Source: Luteirhabdus pelagi (GTDB lineage: Bacteria > Bacteroidota > Bacteroidia > Flavobacteriales > Flavobacteriaceae). From it: a DNA stretch of 64,000 nucleotides. Below, piece after piece: positions 50,681-60,020 of this stretch (the stretch's first letter is position 1; each line of letters starts with the position of its first letter). The position numbers and the translations under genes are program-made. Location: assembly GCF_016827595.1 (NCBI RefSeq), contig NZ_JAECMS010000002.1, positions 186,001 through 250,000 of the forward strand. The letters are read 5' to 3'. The notes under the pieces are model-generated. The model did not search any database. It saw nothing but the letters and a program-made list of their open reading frames with translations, and was not told the DNA's origin.

Positions 50681-51937
50681 CTATTCTTTAACAATTAATT
50701 GGACGGTTTCGCGGCTTTCCTGCTTTAACAAGACTTCTTTTCCTTTCATCAACGTCTTAATTTCTGTCGGACTTGCATGGCGAACGGTATATAGGGTAAC
50801 GCCCTCATTCCATTTCACCGCAAACGTGGAGCGGAGTTTTGTGAGCAACTGCTCTAGACGGTCGAACCTATTATCAACACAAACGGAAAAGCTGATGGCC
50901 GAGTTTTGGATAAGCTCCACTTTCATTCGGTATTGGTGCAACCATTTAAAGACATCACCGATGTTATCTTCCATCATAAAGCTAAAATCCAATGATGATA
51001 ACGACAACAACACTTGATTTTTCTTCAAAATATAACACGGAATTTTAGGTCTCAGCGTAACGCCTTTTCCAACACAGGTTCCGGTTGCAGTAGGATTCTC
51101 GAAAGATCGCACATATAGCGGAATTTCCTTTCGCTGTAAGGGTTGAAGCGTTTTGGGGTGAATTACCGATGCTCCGTAAAATGCCAGTTCGATAGCTTCC
51201 CTGTAGGAAATATGCTCCAATAACTGTGTTTCGGTGAAGTACCTCGGATCAGCATTTAACACACCGGGTACATCCTTCCAAATAGTTACGCTATCGGCAT
51301 CCAAACAATAGGCGAAGATTGCTGCAGTGTAATCACTTCCCTCTCGGCCTAGTGTAGTGGTGAAACTGTTCTTATGTTCTGCACCCAAAAAGCCTTGGGT
51401 TATAGTTATTCCTTTTTGTGAAACAGTGGCAGCAATATTGGTATGGGTAGTGTCCCAATCAACCTTTGCGTCCCTGTATTCGGAGTCGGTTACGATACAA
51501 TCGCGCACATCTAACCAAGTATTGGAAATATCATTTTCCCTTAAAAAGATTGAAACGATGGTGCTGGAAAGCAACTCGCCATAAGACACTACCTGATCGT
51601 ATACAAACGAATGGTTTTTCGACTTGGTAGTGCGAAGAAACCGTTTCATATCGTCGAACATCGTTGCTATCTCCTTAAAAATGGGATGCGAGCGATTTTC
51701 GAAAAGTTGATCTAATATAGAAAAATGATATTCATACACGGAAGCCATCGCTGCTTCGCTATCGGTTTTGTCGTCAAAATGATCGCGAACCACTACCTCC
51801 AAAGCATTGGTCATTTTCCCCATAGCGGAAATAACTACCAACAAATCTGGCTCCTGACAACTTTTTAAAACGGCTGCAACATTACGGACACCGGCAGCAT
51901 CCTTCGTAGAAGCACCTCCGAACTTAAATACTTTCAT
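50681..51937 (-). CDS. Aspartate kinase
   Basis: A 418-aa stand-alone aspartate kinase (first step to lysine, threonine and methionine). Motifs: VFKFGGASTKDAAGVRN at the N-terminus, LLVVISAMGKMTNAL, ITQGFLGAEHKNSFTTTLGREGSDYTAAIFAYCL, IWKDVPGVLNADPRYF, and HISYREAIELAFYGASVIHPKTLQPL. The C-terminal ACT-like region (about 310-400) is divergent but present. No homoserine dehydrogenase domain. It follows the GNAT gene by 28 nt in the same operon. Confidence 0.92.
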   Translation of the reverse strand: MKVFKFGGASTKDAAGVRNVAAVLKSCQEPDLLVVISAMGKMTNALEVVVRDHFDDKTDSEAAMASVYEYHFSILDQLFENRSHPIFKEIATMFDDMKRFLRTTKSKNHSFVYDQVVSYGELLSSTIVSIFLRENDISNTWLDVRDCIVTDSEYRDAKVDWDTTHTNIAATVSQKGITITQGFLGAEHKNSFTTTLGREGSDYTAAIFAYCLDADSVTIWKDVPGVLNADPRYFTETQLLEHISYREAIELAFYGASVIHPKTLQPLQRKEIPLYVRSFENPTATGTCVGKGVTLRPKIPCYILKKNQVLLSLSSLDFSFMMEDNIGDVFKWLHQYRMKVELIQNSAISFSVCVDNRFDRLEQLLTKLRSTFAVKWNEGVTLYTVRHASPTEIKTLMKGKEVLLKQESRETVQLIVKE

Positions 51938-51965
51938 CTGAAAAAATAATCTAGCAATTCATGAA

Positions 51966-52448
51966 TTAGAGGTTCTCCACAAACTTGCGGATACCATCTT
52001 CGTCCATTTGTACGGTATACCATTGCTTCTGAAGCGCTGCACCAGTACTTTCGTAGAATTTGATCGCATTTTTGTTCCAATCGAGTACTATCCATTCTAC
52101 TCGTTTCACACCGTGTTCCGCTCCTGCCTTAATAACTTCACTGTATAGGGCGATTCCAAGACCCTTTCCACGATACTCCTTTTTCACCATCAAGTCTTCC
52201 AAGTGAAGTGTTTTTCCCTTCCACGTACTAAATCGAAAATAGACCAAGGCCATTCCCACTACTTCCCCGCTTTCGGTTTCAGCAATAAAACAATCGAAAA
52301 GGGGTTCGTCGCCGAAGCCACCCTCTTCTAGTTCTTCCACGGAAATCTCTACCTCATGTTCGGCTTTTTCATAATCTGCAAGTTCTTTAATGAGGTGAAG
52401 AACAGCAGGCATGTCCTCTTTGGTACTTTTTCGAATCGTAAACTCCAT
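51966..52448 (-). CDS. GNAT family N-acetyltransferase
   Basis: A 160-aa acetyltransferase of the diamine/spermidine acetyltransferase-like type: FTIRKSTKEDMPAVLHLIKELADYEKAEHEVEIS at the start, LVYFRFSTWKGKTLHLEDLMVKKEYRGKGLGIALYSEVIK with the acetyl-CoA loop RGKGLG, and WNKNAIKFYESTGA near the end. The substrate is not determined. The start at 52448 is set by the -7 box; the extension to 52538 would read through the divergent fbp promoter. Aspartate kinase follows. Confidence 0.88.
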   Translation of the reverse strand: MEFTIRKSTKEDMPAVLHLIKELADYEKAEHEVEISVEELEEGGFGDEPLFDCFIAETESGEVVGMALVYFRFSTWKGKTLHLEDLMVKKEYRGKGLGIALYSEVIKAGAEHGVKRVEWIVLDWNKNAIKFYESTGAALQKQWYTVQMDEDGIRKFVENL

Positions 52449-52479
52449 CTTTTTAGTTTTAAATGAAAAATGCTTTGTA

Positions 52480-52487
52480 CAAAAATA
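52480..52487 (-). promoter_or_regulatory. -7 element for GNAT-aspartate kinase, in a palindrome shared with fbp
   Basis: TATTTTTG on the minus strand is exact. The plus strand immediately right of it reads GATATTTG (52490-52497), one mismatch, for fbp. Both sit in AAATATCGATATTT, so the divergent promoters are only a few bp apart. Confidence 0.55.
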
Positions 52488-52525
52488 TCGATATTTGTGC
52501 CGATTATACATCGATACCCACAAAA

Positions 52526-53530
52526 ATGGCAAACACAAACAAAACCTTAGGCGAATTTATCATTGAAAATCAAGAGGAATTTAGATATTCCTCGGGAGAA
52601 TTGTCCCGACTCATCAATTCCATCCGATTAGCCGCCAAGGTTGTAAATCATGAAGTGAACAAGGCAGGCTTGGTCGACATCCTAGGAGCCGCTGGTGAAA
52701 CCAACATCCAAGGTGAAGACCAGCAAAAATTGGATGTCTATGCCAATGAAGCCTTCATCAAGACACTTACCAATCGCGAAATTGTTTGTGGTATTGCCAG
52801 TGAAGAGGAAGACGATTTCATCACCATTAAAGGTCGAAATGAAAAAAACGATAATAAATATATCGTTTTGATCGACCCCTTGGATGGTTCTTCCAATATC
52901 GACGTCAATGTTTCCGTAGGAACCATATTTTCTATCTATAGGAGGGTTACCCCATCTGGAACTCCAGTAACGATAGACGATTTTCTTCAACAAGGCAACC
53001 GACAGGTAGCAGCAGGTTATATCGTGTATGGAACCTCAACCATGATCGTTTATACCACAGGCCATGGCGTAAATGGCTTCACCCTAAACCCAGCCATCGG
53101 AACGTATTATCTGTCACATCCAAACATGAAATTTCCAGAAGATGGCCGTATCTATTCGGTGAATGAAGGAAACTATGTGCATTTCCCACAGGGCATTAAG
53201 GACTACATCAAATATTGCCAAAAAGAAGAGGGCGATCGTCCCTATACTTCGCGCTATATCGGGTCGTTGGTATCCGATTTTCACCGAAATATGATTAAAG
53301 GAGGTATCTATATCTATCCGAATACCGCAAAAGATCCGAATGGGAAGTTGCGCTTGTTATACGAATGCAATCCGATGGCCTTTTTAGCTGAACAGGCAGG
53401 CGGAAAAGCCAGTAACGGATTTGAAAGAATATTAGATATTCAACCTACCGAGCTACACCAACGCATTCCCTTTATCTGTGGAAGCAAGAACATGGTGCTA
53501 AAAGCCGAGGAATTTATGCAAAACGCATAA
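52526..53530 (+). CDS. fbp: Fructose-1,6-bisphosphatase class 1
   Basis: Gluconeogenic phosphatase (fructose 1,6-bisphosphate to fructose 6-phosphate), 334 aa. Metal and substrate motifs: [57 protein letters not shown] and [23 protein letters not shown] 52526 ([12 protein letters not shown]) fits the family; the open extension to 52463 covers the promoter. Works together with pckA (3690) in gluconeogenesis, though far apart. Confidence 0.96.
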   Translation: MANTNKTLGEFIIENQEEFRYSSGELSRLINSIRLAAKVVNHEVNKAGLVDILGAAGETNIQGEDQQKLDVYANEAFIKTLTNREIVCGIASEEEDDFITIKGRNEKNDNKYIVLIDPLDGSSNIDVNVSVGTIFSIYRRVTPSGTPVTIDDFLQQGNRQVAAGYIVYGTSTMIVYTTGHGVNGFTLNPAIGTYYLSHPNMKFPEDGRIYSVNEGNYVHFPQGIKDYIKYCQKEEGDRPYTSRYIGSLVSDFHRNMIKGGIYIYPNTAKDPNGKLRLLYECNPMAFLAEQAGGKASNGFERILDIQPTELHQRIPFICGSKNMVLKAEEFMQNA

Positions 53531-53534
53531 AAAA

Positions 53535-53559
53535 AGGCTTCTCGAAAGAAGAGAAGCCT
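53535..53559. terminator. Bidirectional terminator between fbp and the TerB gene
   Basis: AGGCTTCTC/GAGAAGCCT with a 7-nt loop; A7 on the left makes it a strong terminator for the minus-strand TerB gene, and it also ends fbp. Confidence 0.85.
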
Positions 53560-53582
53560 ATAATTTCTTTATTGGAATCGAA

Positions 53583-54011
53583 TTAGCCGCGCTTGTTCAA
53601 CAAATAGCGGTAATCTTCAAAATCCAATCCACCCTCGTAAATATCGATGGAACGTTCGATGAGTGTTTTTGCCAATTCAGCCGTATACCCCAATCCTATG
53701 GCGTACCGCTCGATCAAGAATCTTTCGTGATCATCGATTTCATGATCGGCAAAGATCATTTCAAACAAATCGTGCATACGCTCCAATCGCTTATCAGCAG
53801 AATTTGGAGGATTGATAGGATATTTCTTTGGATCTTTTAAGACCGCTTTATATTCCGACTCATCAACGCCCAATTTTTGGGCAAAGCGCTTCAACAAACG
53901 CTCTTCTTCTTCATTTATTTCGCCATCAATAGATGCGATATTGGCGATAGAAGCAAAATGACTCAAATTTCTTGAGTGCTCTCCGGATTCAAACAGATCG
54001 GTAAATGACAT
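53583..54011 (-). CDS. TerB family (tellurite resistance-like) protein
   Basis: A 142-aa all-helical TerB-like protein: NLSHFASIANIASIDGEINEEEERLLKRFAQKLGVDESEYKAVLKDPKKYPINPP and LFEMIFADHEIDDHERFLIERYAIGLGYTAELAKTLIE, two acidic turn motifs (SIDGEIN, DHEIDDHE) characteristic of the family. Likely a cytosolic protein of general stress or metal-related function; the tellurite link is only by family name. Single gene with own promoter and terminator. Confidence 0.85.
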   Translation of the reverse strand: MSFTDLFESGEHSRNLSHFASIANIASIDGEINEEEERLLKRFAQKLGVDESEYKAVLKDPKKYPINPPNSADKRLERMHDLFEMIFADHEIDDHERFLIERYAIGLGYTAELAKTLIERSIDIYEGGLDFEDYRYLLNKRG

Positions 54012-54028
54012 AATATTGATTTAGGCTA

Positions 54029-54036
54029 CAAATATA
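54029..54036 (-). promoter_or_regulatory. -7 promoter element for the TerB gene
   Basis: TATATTTG on the minus strand, exact match; 14-nt leader to the ATG at 54011. Confidence 0.65.
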
Positions 54037-54160
54037 GGCCTTGCTGAAAAAATTTCCGAAGAATCCTGTTGTTTCTTTTATGTCGAAAATCATTTTTTAC
54101 ATCCCAAGTTCGCGACCACTAAACTTTTCTTAATCCCTTAGGAGTTGCCTTGCAATCCCT

Positions 54161-54168
54161 TATTTTTA
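54161..54168 (+). promoter_or_regulatory. Probable -7 element for the ligase-associated repair operon
   Basis: TATTTTTA, one mismatch; 18-nt leader to the ATG at 54190. Confidence 0.45.
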
Positions 54169-54189
54169 TACTGCTACTGAATCAGCATT

Positions 54190-55209
54190 ATGGCAAACCC
54201 CCTATTGGTATTTAATAATAAAGGAATTTACTGTGAACAGGCCGATGTCTACATCGATGCCTGGCGACCTGTTGATAAGTGCATCGTGACACACGGCCAT
54301 GCGGATCATAGTCGCTGGGGCCATAAACAATACATTACACAGCATAACAACGTTCCGATTATCAAGCACCGTTTGGGCGATATTGAAGTTTCCGGTAAGG
54401 ATTGGGGTGAAACCTTTACGATTAACGGGGTAACCTTTAGCCTGCATCCTGCAGGACATATCGTAGCTTCCTCTCAAGTTCGGGTCGAATATAAAGGTGA
54501 AGTTTGGGTCTTTACGGGCGATTATAAAACGGAAGATGATGGTATAGCCGAACCCTATGAACCAGTAAAATGCCACACGTTTATTACCGAATGTACCTTC
54601 GGTCTTCCGGCCTTCAAATGGGTGCCACAGGCTGAAGTGTTCTCCGACATTAATACATGGTGGGCCCAGAATAAAAGTGAAGGTAAAACCTCGGTGCTTT
54701 TTGGCTATAGCTTGGGAAAAGCCCAACGCTTACTGAAACACTTAGATACTTCCATAGGAAAAATTTACACCCATGGTGCCGTAGAGAACATGACAAACGT
54801 TCTACGTGAAAATTACGACTTCCCAGAAACCACGCGAATCACACGTGAAGTATCCAAACAAGACATTGCAGGCCATTTGATGGTGGCGCCACCAAGCGCT
54901 CATGGTGGTACTTGGATTCGCAAAATGGTTCCCTACGTGACGGCTAGTGCCAGTGGCTGGATGACCTTTCGTGGAGCGCGAAGAAGACGTGCCATAGACC
55001 GTGGTTTTGTATTAAGCGACCACGCCGATTGGGATGGGTTGTTAGATTCCATTAAAGCTACTGGGTGCGAAAAAGTGATTACCACACATGGATATACGGA
55101 TATCTTTTCACGCTATTTACGGGAAGAATTAGGCTACGATGCCCGAACGGAAAAGACTCAATACGAAGAGGAAAATTCAGAAAGTTCTAAAGCTGAATCG
55201 GATGACTAA
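54190..55209 (+). CDS. Ligase-associated DNA damage response exonuclease (MBL fold)
   Basis: A 339-aa metallo-beta-lactamase/beta-CASP nuclease (SNM1/Pso2-like). Metal motif CIVTHGHADHSRWGHKQY near residue 35, LHPAGHIVASSQVRVEYKGEVWVFTGDYK, FITECTFG, GYSLGKAQRLLKHL, and the beta-CASP end FVLSDHADWDGLL. It opens a block with ATP ligase, DEXH helicase and PdeM, the set known as the ligase-associated DNA damage response cluster, probably repairing cross-links or breaks. Confidence 0.93.
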   Translation: MANPLLVFNNKGIYCEQADVYIDAWRPVDKCIVTHGHADHSRWGHKQYITQHNNVPIIKHRLGDIEVSGKDWGETFTINGVTFSLHPAGHIVASSQVRVEYKGEVWVFTGDYKTEDDGIAEPYEPVKCHTFITECTFGLPAFKWVPQAEVFSDINTWWAQNKSEGKTSVLFGYSLGKAQRLLKHLDTSIGKIYTHGAVENMTNVLRENYDFPETTRITREVSKQDIAGHLMVAPPSAHGGTWIRKMVPYVTASASGWMTFRGARRRRAIDRGFVLSDHADWDGLLDSIKATGCEKVITTHGYTDIFSRYLREELGYDARTEKTQYEEENSESSKAESDD

Positions 55210-55249
55210 AAGGAATAATAATAATGAGTCAACTATTGCTAGGGAGGGG

Positions 55250-56842
55250 ATGTCAAAATTTGCCAGCCTCATAAAAACCATCGACAGTACTAACAAAACG
55301 AACGTTAAAGTACAGGCATTAGCAGACTACTTCAAAACGGCAGAAGATGATGACAAACTTTGGACCATTGCCATTCTTTCCCATCGTCGTCCGAAACGCC
55401 CCGTAAATACAACTTTACTTCGTGAATGGGCTACCGAATTGAGCGGCATTCCGCTATGGCTCTTCGAAGAAAGTTATCATATCGTAGGCGATTTGGCTGA
55501 AACGATTGCGTTAATCTTACCAAAAACCGAATCTACCAGCAAAAAATCACTTTCGGAATACATTTCAGAAATAATCGAACTCCGAACACTTCCTGAAAAT
55601 GAGAAAAAAGCATACCTACACGATAATTGGTTGAAACTAGATTATTACGAGCGATTTGTCTTCAACAAAATTATTACGGGTAGCTTTCGAATCGGGGTGA
55701 GTCAAAAACTGATGACCCGTGCGTTGGCAAAAGCGACCGATATCGATGAGGATATCTTAGCATATAAAATGATGGGCGACTGGACCCCCGAAAAAACCAC
55801 CTATAACAAGCTCATTTTAGAGGAAAATGAAGAAGACTACCTCAGCAAACCCTATCCATTCTATCTGGCATATGCGGTGGAGGATGATTTTCAAGAGGAA
55901 TTGGATGACATTTCAAACTGGAGCTTCGAACATAAATGGGATGGAATTCGAGCGCAAGTTATTGTACGAAATGATGAGGTCTTCGTTTGGTCGCGTGGTG
56001 AAGAGCTGGTTACCGACAAATACCCTGAATTTCAACGTTTTTTAAAAGAAATACCTAATGGAACTGTGCTCGATGGTGAAATTCTACCGTTTGTGGATGG
56101 CGAAATCGCAAATTTTCGGGAGTTACAGACACGCATCGGCCGAAAAAACCTGACGAAAAAATTATTGGAAAAAACGCCTGTTATTCTAACGGCTTATGAT
56201 TTGTTGGAGTGGAAAGGTGAAGATATACGCGAAAAGCCGTTTTCAGAGCGAAGAGAGATTTTAGATGCACTCATTAGCAACTGTCCTTGCGATGAAATAG
56301 GCTTGTATTTAAGTGAAACCATGACTTTCAATTCTTGGGAAGCTGCTGCTGCTGAACGCGATCTTTCACGTGAAAAACGAAGTGAAGGCTTAATGCTGAA
56401 ACGCCATGATTCTCCCTACCTAGTCGGACGAAAAAAAGGCGATTGGTGGAAGTGGAAGGTCGATCCTTTCACTATCGACGCCGTGCTTACCTATGCGATG
56501 CGTGGTCACGGTCGACGTGCCAACCTCTATACCGATTACACCTTCGGACTATGGGACGGAGAAGAATTAGTGACGTTTGCAAAGGCCTATTCCGGATTAA
56601 CCGATAAGGAGTTTCGTCAGATTGACGCCTGGATCAAGAAAAATACATTAGAACGCTTCGGACCTGTACGAAGTGTAACACCCCATCACGTTTTCGAAAT
56701 CGCTTTCGAGGGAATTGCCGAAAGTAGCAGACATAAAAGTGGCGTAGCGACCCGTTTTCCCAGAATGGTACGTTGGCGAAAGGATAAACCGATCGAAGAA
56801 GCGAACACCTTAGATGATCTTAAAGCGTTAATACCAAAATAA
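55250..56842 (+). CDS. ATP-dependent DNA ligase (ligase-associated repair module)
   Basis: A 530-aa ATP-dependent DNA ligase: N-terminal DNA-binding domain (about 1-200, FASLIKTIDSTNKTNVKVQALADYF), adenylation domain with the nucleophilic Lys in FEHKWDGIRAQVI (near 243), VLDGEILPF, SEGLMLKRHDSPY, KGDWWKWKVDPF, and an OB-fold end. No nuclease or polymerase domain. ATG 55250 fits the family; an ATG at 55202 is in frame and overlaps the exonuclease stop. It would seal breaks processed by its neighbours. Confidence 0.93.
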   Translation: MSKFASLIKTIDSTNKTNVKVQALADYFKTAEDDDKLWTIAILSHRRPKRPVNTTLLREWATELSGIPLWLFEESYHIVGDLAETIALILPKTESTSKKSLSEYISEIIELRTLPENEKKAYLHDNWLKLDYYERFVFNKIITGSFRIGVSQKLMTRALAKATDIDEDILAYKMMGDWTPEKTTYNKLILEENEEDYLSKPYPFYLAYAVEDDFQEELDDISNWSFEHKWDGIRAQVIVRNDEVFVWSRGEELVTDKYPEFQRFLKEIPNGTVLDGEILPFVDGEIANFRELQTRIGRKNLTKKLLEKTPVILTAYDLLEWKGEDIREKPFSERREILDALISNCPCDEIGLYLSETMTFNSWEAAAAERDLSREKRSEGLMLKRHDSPYLVGRKKGDWWKWKVDPFTIDAVLTYAMRGHGRRANLYTDYTFGLWDGEELVTFAKAYSGLTDKEFRQIDAWIKKNTLERFGPVRSVTPHHVFEIAFEGIAESSRHKSGVATRFPRMVRWRKDKPIEEANTLDDLKALIPK

Positions 56843-56845
56843 TTT

Positions 56846-57094
56846 ACCTACTACTCTCCTCTTGGCGAGTAGGGGTTTCCTGATACACAGGACGGGGGGA
56901 CGGAGCAGGACGGGATGATAAAACTAGGTTGATATTGTGAAATTAGAAATCAGATAGATTATAAAAAATATAAATTTCCACCCTTCCGTCAGCCATTGGC
57001 TGACACCTTCCCTACTAGGGAAGGAGCTATATCCGGCCGCCTTTGCTCCCCTCCTGGCGAGGAGGGGTGTCCTGCCACGCAGGACGGGGTGGTC
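56846..57094. repeat. Palindrome array between ligase and DUF559 genes
   Basis: Two diverged copies of a GC-rich unit (CTCTTGGCGAGTAGGGG at about 56860 and CTCCTGGCGAGGAGGGG at about 57051, each followed by a CCTG...CAGGACGGGG hairpin) flank two other perfect palindromes: GTCAGCCATTGGCTGAC (56988-57004) and CCTTCCCTACTAGGGAAGG (57006-57024). CCCCTCCT/AGGAGGGG (57048-57067) and GTCCTGC/GCAGGAC (57069-57085) are perfect as well. It fills most of the 278-bp gap. Confidence 0.75.
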
Positions 57095-57108
57095 GAATAA
57101 GAAATAAC

Positions 57109-57116
57109 TAACTTTA
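57109..57116 (+). promoter_or_regulatory. Possible -7 element for the DUF559 gene
   Basis: TAACTTTA, one mismatch, ends 4 nt before the GTG start at 57121, which would give a nearly leaderless mRNA. Confidence 0.3.
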
Positions 57117-57120
57117 ATAG

Positions 57121-57501
57121 GTGAAAAGAAGAATCCATAATCGAAAATATCTTGAACCGTATCGTAAGAATCTCAGAAATAACCTTACATCGGCCGAGGC
57201 CTTTCTATGGAACCATCTAAAGCAGTCGAAACTGGAAGGCCGAAAGTTTAGACGTCAACACAGCATTGAAAATTATATCGTTGATTTTTATTGTCCTTCA
57301 GAAAAGTTAATCATCGAATTAGACGGAGCGATTCACCTTAATTATACAGCGGCAGAAAAAGATCAAATCCGGCAAGAGCGACTAGAATTATTAGGCTTCA
57401 AAGTGCTACGGTTTGAGAATAAAATGGTTTTCGATTTTCTACCTTCAGTCCTTCAAGAAATCCAAGAAAATTTCACCCCAAATCCTACGTCTAACCAATG
57501 A
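57121..57501 (+). CDS. DUF559 endonuclease-like protein
   Basis: A 126-aa protein of DUF559, related to very short patch repair-type/restriction-like nucleases. GTG start. Family text: RRIHNRKYLEPYRKNLRNNLTSAEAFLWNHLKQSKLEGRKFRRQHSI, then ENYIVDFYCPSEKLIIELDGAIH, whose D-x(n)-E-x-D pattern is a nuclease-like active site, and FKVLRFENKMVF. It interrupts the repair operon between ligase and helicase, preceded by palindromic repeats, and its stop overlaps the helicase start by 4 nt. Such genes are scattered and appear mobile in Bacteroidota. Confidence 0.88.
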   Translation: MKRRIHNRKYLEPYRKNLRNNLTSAEAFLWNHLKQSKLEGRKFRRQHSIENYIVDFYCPSEKLIIELDGAIHLNYTAAEKDQIRQERLELLGFKVLRFENKMVFDFLPSVLQEIQENFTPNPTSNQ

Positions 57502-59957
57502 CCCAAACCGAACTTCTCGAGAAAGCCGAAACCTGGTTTGCCGACCAAGGCTGGAAATCTTTTCCATTTCAGCGAAAAACATGGAAGGCATTCTTACAAG
57601 GGAAGCACGGATTATTGAATGCGCCGACCGGTAGCGGTAAAACATATGCGCTCTGGATTCCGATTGTATTACAATACATCAAAGACAATCCCGAGTATAA
57701 GACCAAGCACGAAAAAGGATTAAAGGCTATTTGGATTACTCCGCTCCGCGCGCTATCAGTTGAAATTCAACAAGCTGCCCAACGCTTCGCGGATGAACTT
57801 GAAACGGGTCTAACCGTCGGCATTCGTACTGGAGACACCCCTCAAAAAGAGCGGGCGAAACAAAAGCGGAGCATGCCCGATTTGTTGGTTACCACCCCTG
57901 AAAGTTTAATGCTTCTCTTAGCCTCCAAAGGCTATAAAAAAATGTTTAAATCGCTTACTGCAGTGGTAGTAGACGAATGGCACGAACTCTTGGGAAGCAA
58001 ACGCGGCGTACAAATGGAATTGGGGCTATCGCGACTCAAAACCATCAGTCCAGAGCTTCGTATCTGGGGTATTTCAGCTACCATTGGAAATCTGGAACAG
58101 GCGCAGGATGTATTGTTGGGAATGGACCCAGCCTTTCGTGAAAATTCTGTCTTGATTCGCGCCAAGCGGAAGCGAAAAATCAAGGTACAGTCTATTATTC
58201 CCAAAACCATGGAGAAGTTTCCATGGCGAGGACACCTTGGGCTGCATCTGTTGGATGAAATTATTCCCATCATCAAGAAGAGTAAGACAACTTTAGTCTT
58301 CACAAATACCCGCGGGCAGGCGGAGATTTGGTTTCAAAAAATATTGGATCGCTACCCAGAATTCGCCGGCGAAATTGCCATGCACCATGGAAGTATCGTT
58401 AAGGACACCCGTCTTTGGGTAGAACAGGCCATTCGAAATGAAACCTTAAAAGCGGTGGTAGCCACCTCAAGTTTGGATTTGGGGGTCGATTTCTCTCCAG
58501 TGGAAACGATTATCCAAATCGGCGGACCGAAAGGAATTGCAAAGTTTTTGCAACGTGCTGGACGAAGTAATCACCGACCGGGAGAAGCCTCTGTCATTTA
58601 CTTTTTACCGACCCATGCCCTGGAATTGGTGGAAGCTTCCGCCCTAAAAAGAGCGGTTAAGGAAGAAGTGATGGAAGATCGTATTCCCTATCTCTTAAGC
58701 TTTGATGTGCTGATTCAGTATTTGGTAACCTTGGCGGTGAGTGAAGGCTTCAAACCTTCTAACATATTTCCTGAAATTCAAAATACGTTTTGCTTTCAAG
58801 GCATTACGGAGGACCAATGGCAATGGTGTTTAAATTTCATCACGTTGGGAAGTCAAAGCCTTCAAAGTTATGATGAATACAAGCGCGTTGAGGTTTCTTC
58901 GGAAGGCATCTTCAAAGTTGAAAGTCGAAAAATTGCCATGATGCATCGACTTTCCATTGGTACCATCGTAAGCGATTCGATGCTTTTGGTGAAATACGTC
59001 AGTGGTGGATTTATCGGAACCATTGAAGAGTATTTCGTTGGCAAGATGAAACCAGGCGACACTTTCGTATTTGCAGGACGAACCTTAGAGTTGGTCCGAT
59101 TGCGAAATATGGTCGCCCAAGTTCGAAGATCGAAGAAAAAATCTTCAAAAATAGTGAGTTTTATGGGTGGGCGAATGACGCTCTCTTCACAAATGAGTGC
59201 AATTTTACGTGAAGAATTGCAAAGCGGTGGCGAATACAAACAAAACACCCCAGAATTGAAAGCACTTCACGAACTTTTTCACCGGCAGGAACAGGAAAGT
59301 ATCGTACCCGCAGAGAATGAATTCCTGATTGAAACCTTCAAAACCCGTGAAGGATACCACGCATTGTTTTATCCTTTTGAAGGCCGCTTTGTTCATGAGG
59401 CGATGAGCAGTTTATTGGCATATCGCATTAGTTTACTTCAACCCATCACCTTTTCGCTAGCGTATAACGATTATGGCTTTGAACTCTTAAGCGATAAGCC
59501 GTTAGACATTCAACAGGTGGTTGATAACAATCTATTCACTACCGATTACCTATTCGATGATCTTCAAAAAAGCTTGAATAGTACTGAACTCGCTCGCAGA
59601 AAATTTCGAGATATTGCGGTTATTAGCGGAATGGTGTTTCAGGGATATCCGAACAAAATGGCAAAAACCAAACACCTTCAAAGCAGCAGTCAGTTACTAT
59701 TCGATGTCTTTCGCGATTACGAACCCGATAATTTACTGTACCAGCAAGCCTTTCGAGAGACCTTTGAACACCAGCTTGAGGAAGGTCGATTACGGATGGC
59801 ATTGGAACGTATCGCTACCCAGGAAATCGTTTGGAAGCAATGTGAAAAGTATACGCCTTTTAGCTTCCCCATTATAACCGATAGAATGCGCGAGAAGCTC
59901 TCTTCAGAAAAATTAAAGGATCGAATCAAACGAATGACCTTGCAAGGTGAAAAATAA
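57498..59957 (+). CDS. Ligase-associated DNA damage response DEXH-box helicase
   Basis: An 819-aa superfamily 2 helicase (Lhr/MrfA-like core). Motif I NAPTGSGKTYALW, Ia WITPLRALSVEIQQ, II VVVDEWHELLG (DEWH), III WGISATIGNLEQ, IV TLVFTNTRGQAEIWFQ, V VVATSSLDLGVDF, VI QRAGRSNHRPGE. A long C-terminal region (about 420-819) is specific to this family. It is the motor of the repair set with MBL nuclease, ligase and PdeM. The ATG overlaps the DUF559 stop. Confidence 0.94.
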   Translation: MTQTELLEKAETWFADQGWKSFPFQRKTWKAFLQGKHGLLNAPTGSGKTYALWIPIVLQYIKDNPEYKTKHEKGLKAIWITPLRALSVEIQQAAQRFADELETGLTVGIRTGDTPQKERAKQKRSMPDLLVTTPESLMLLLASKGYKKMFKSLTAVVVDEWHELLGSKRGVQMELGLSRLKTISPELRIWGISATIGNLEQAQDVLLGMDPAFRENSVLIRAKRKRKIKVQSIIPKTMEKFPWRGHLGLHLLDEIIPIIKKSKTTLVFTNTRGQAEIWFQKILDRYPEFAGEIAMHHGSIVKDTRLWVEQAIRNETLKAVVATSSLDLGVDFSPVETIIQIGGPKGIAKFLQRAGRSNHRPGEASVIYFLPTHALELVEASALKRAVKEEVMEDRIPYLLSFDVLIQYLVTLAVSEGFKPSNIFPEIQNTFCFQGITEDQWQWCLNFITLGSQSLQSYDEYKRVEVSSEGIFKVESRKIAMMHRLSIGTIVSDSMLLVKYVSGGFIGTIEEYFVGKMKPGDTFVFAGRTLELVRLRNMVAQVRRSKKKSSKIVSFMGGRMTLSSQMSAILREELQSGGEYKQNTPELKALHELFHRQEQESIVPAENEFLIETFKTREGYHALFYPFEGRFVHEAMSSLLAYRISLLQPITFSLAYNDYGFELLSDKPLDIQQVVDNNLFTTDYLFDDLQKSLNSTELARRKFRDIAVISGMVFQGYPNKMAKTKHLQSSSQLLFDVFRDYEPDNLLYQQAFRETFEHQLEEGRLRMALERIATQEIVWKQCEKYTPFSFPIITDRMREKLSSEKLKDRIKRMTLQGEK

Positions 59958-59961
59958 AATC

Positions 59962-60020
59962 AGACCCGCAGGGCTTTGCTGAAAGTGAGACCCGCAGGGT
60001 TTAGAATACCCTGTGGGTCT
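59962..60020. repeat. AGACCCGCAGGG repeats with a hairpin
   Basis: AGACCCGCAGGG occurs at 59962 and 59988. The second copy pairs with ACCCTGTGGGTCT at 60008-60020 (13-bp arms, one G-T pair). A shortened third relative (CTGGGTCT) is near 60040. It lies between helicase and pdeM and could end or slow transcription. Confidence 0.6.

Noticed and set aside
54202-54726. 174-codon minus-strand frame within the repair exonuclease gene
   Set aside because: Antisense shadow of the MBL nuclease; no independent coding signs.
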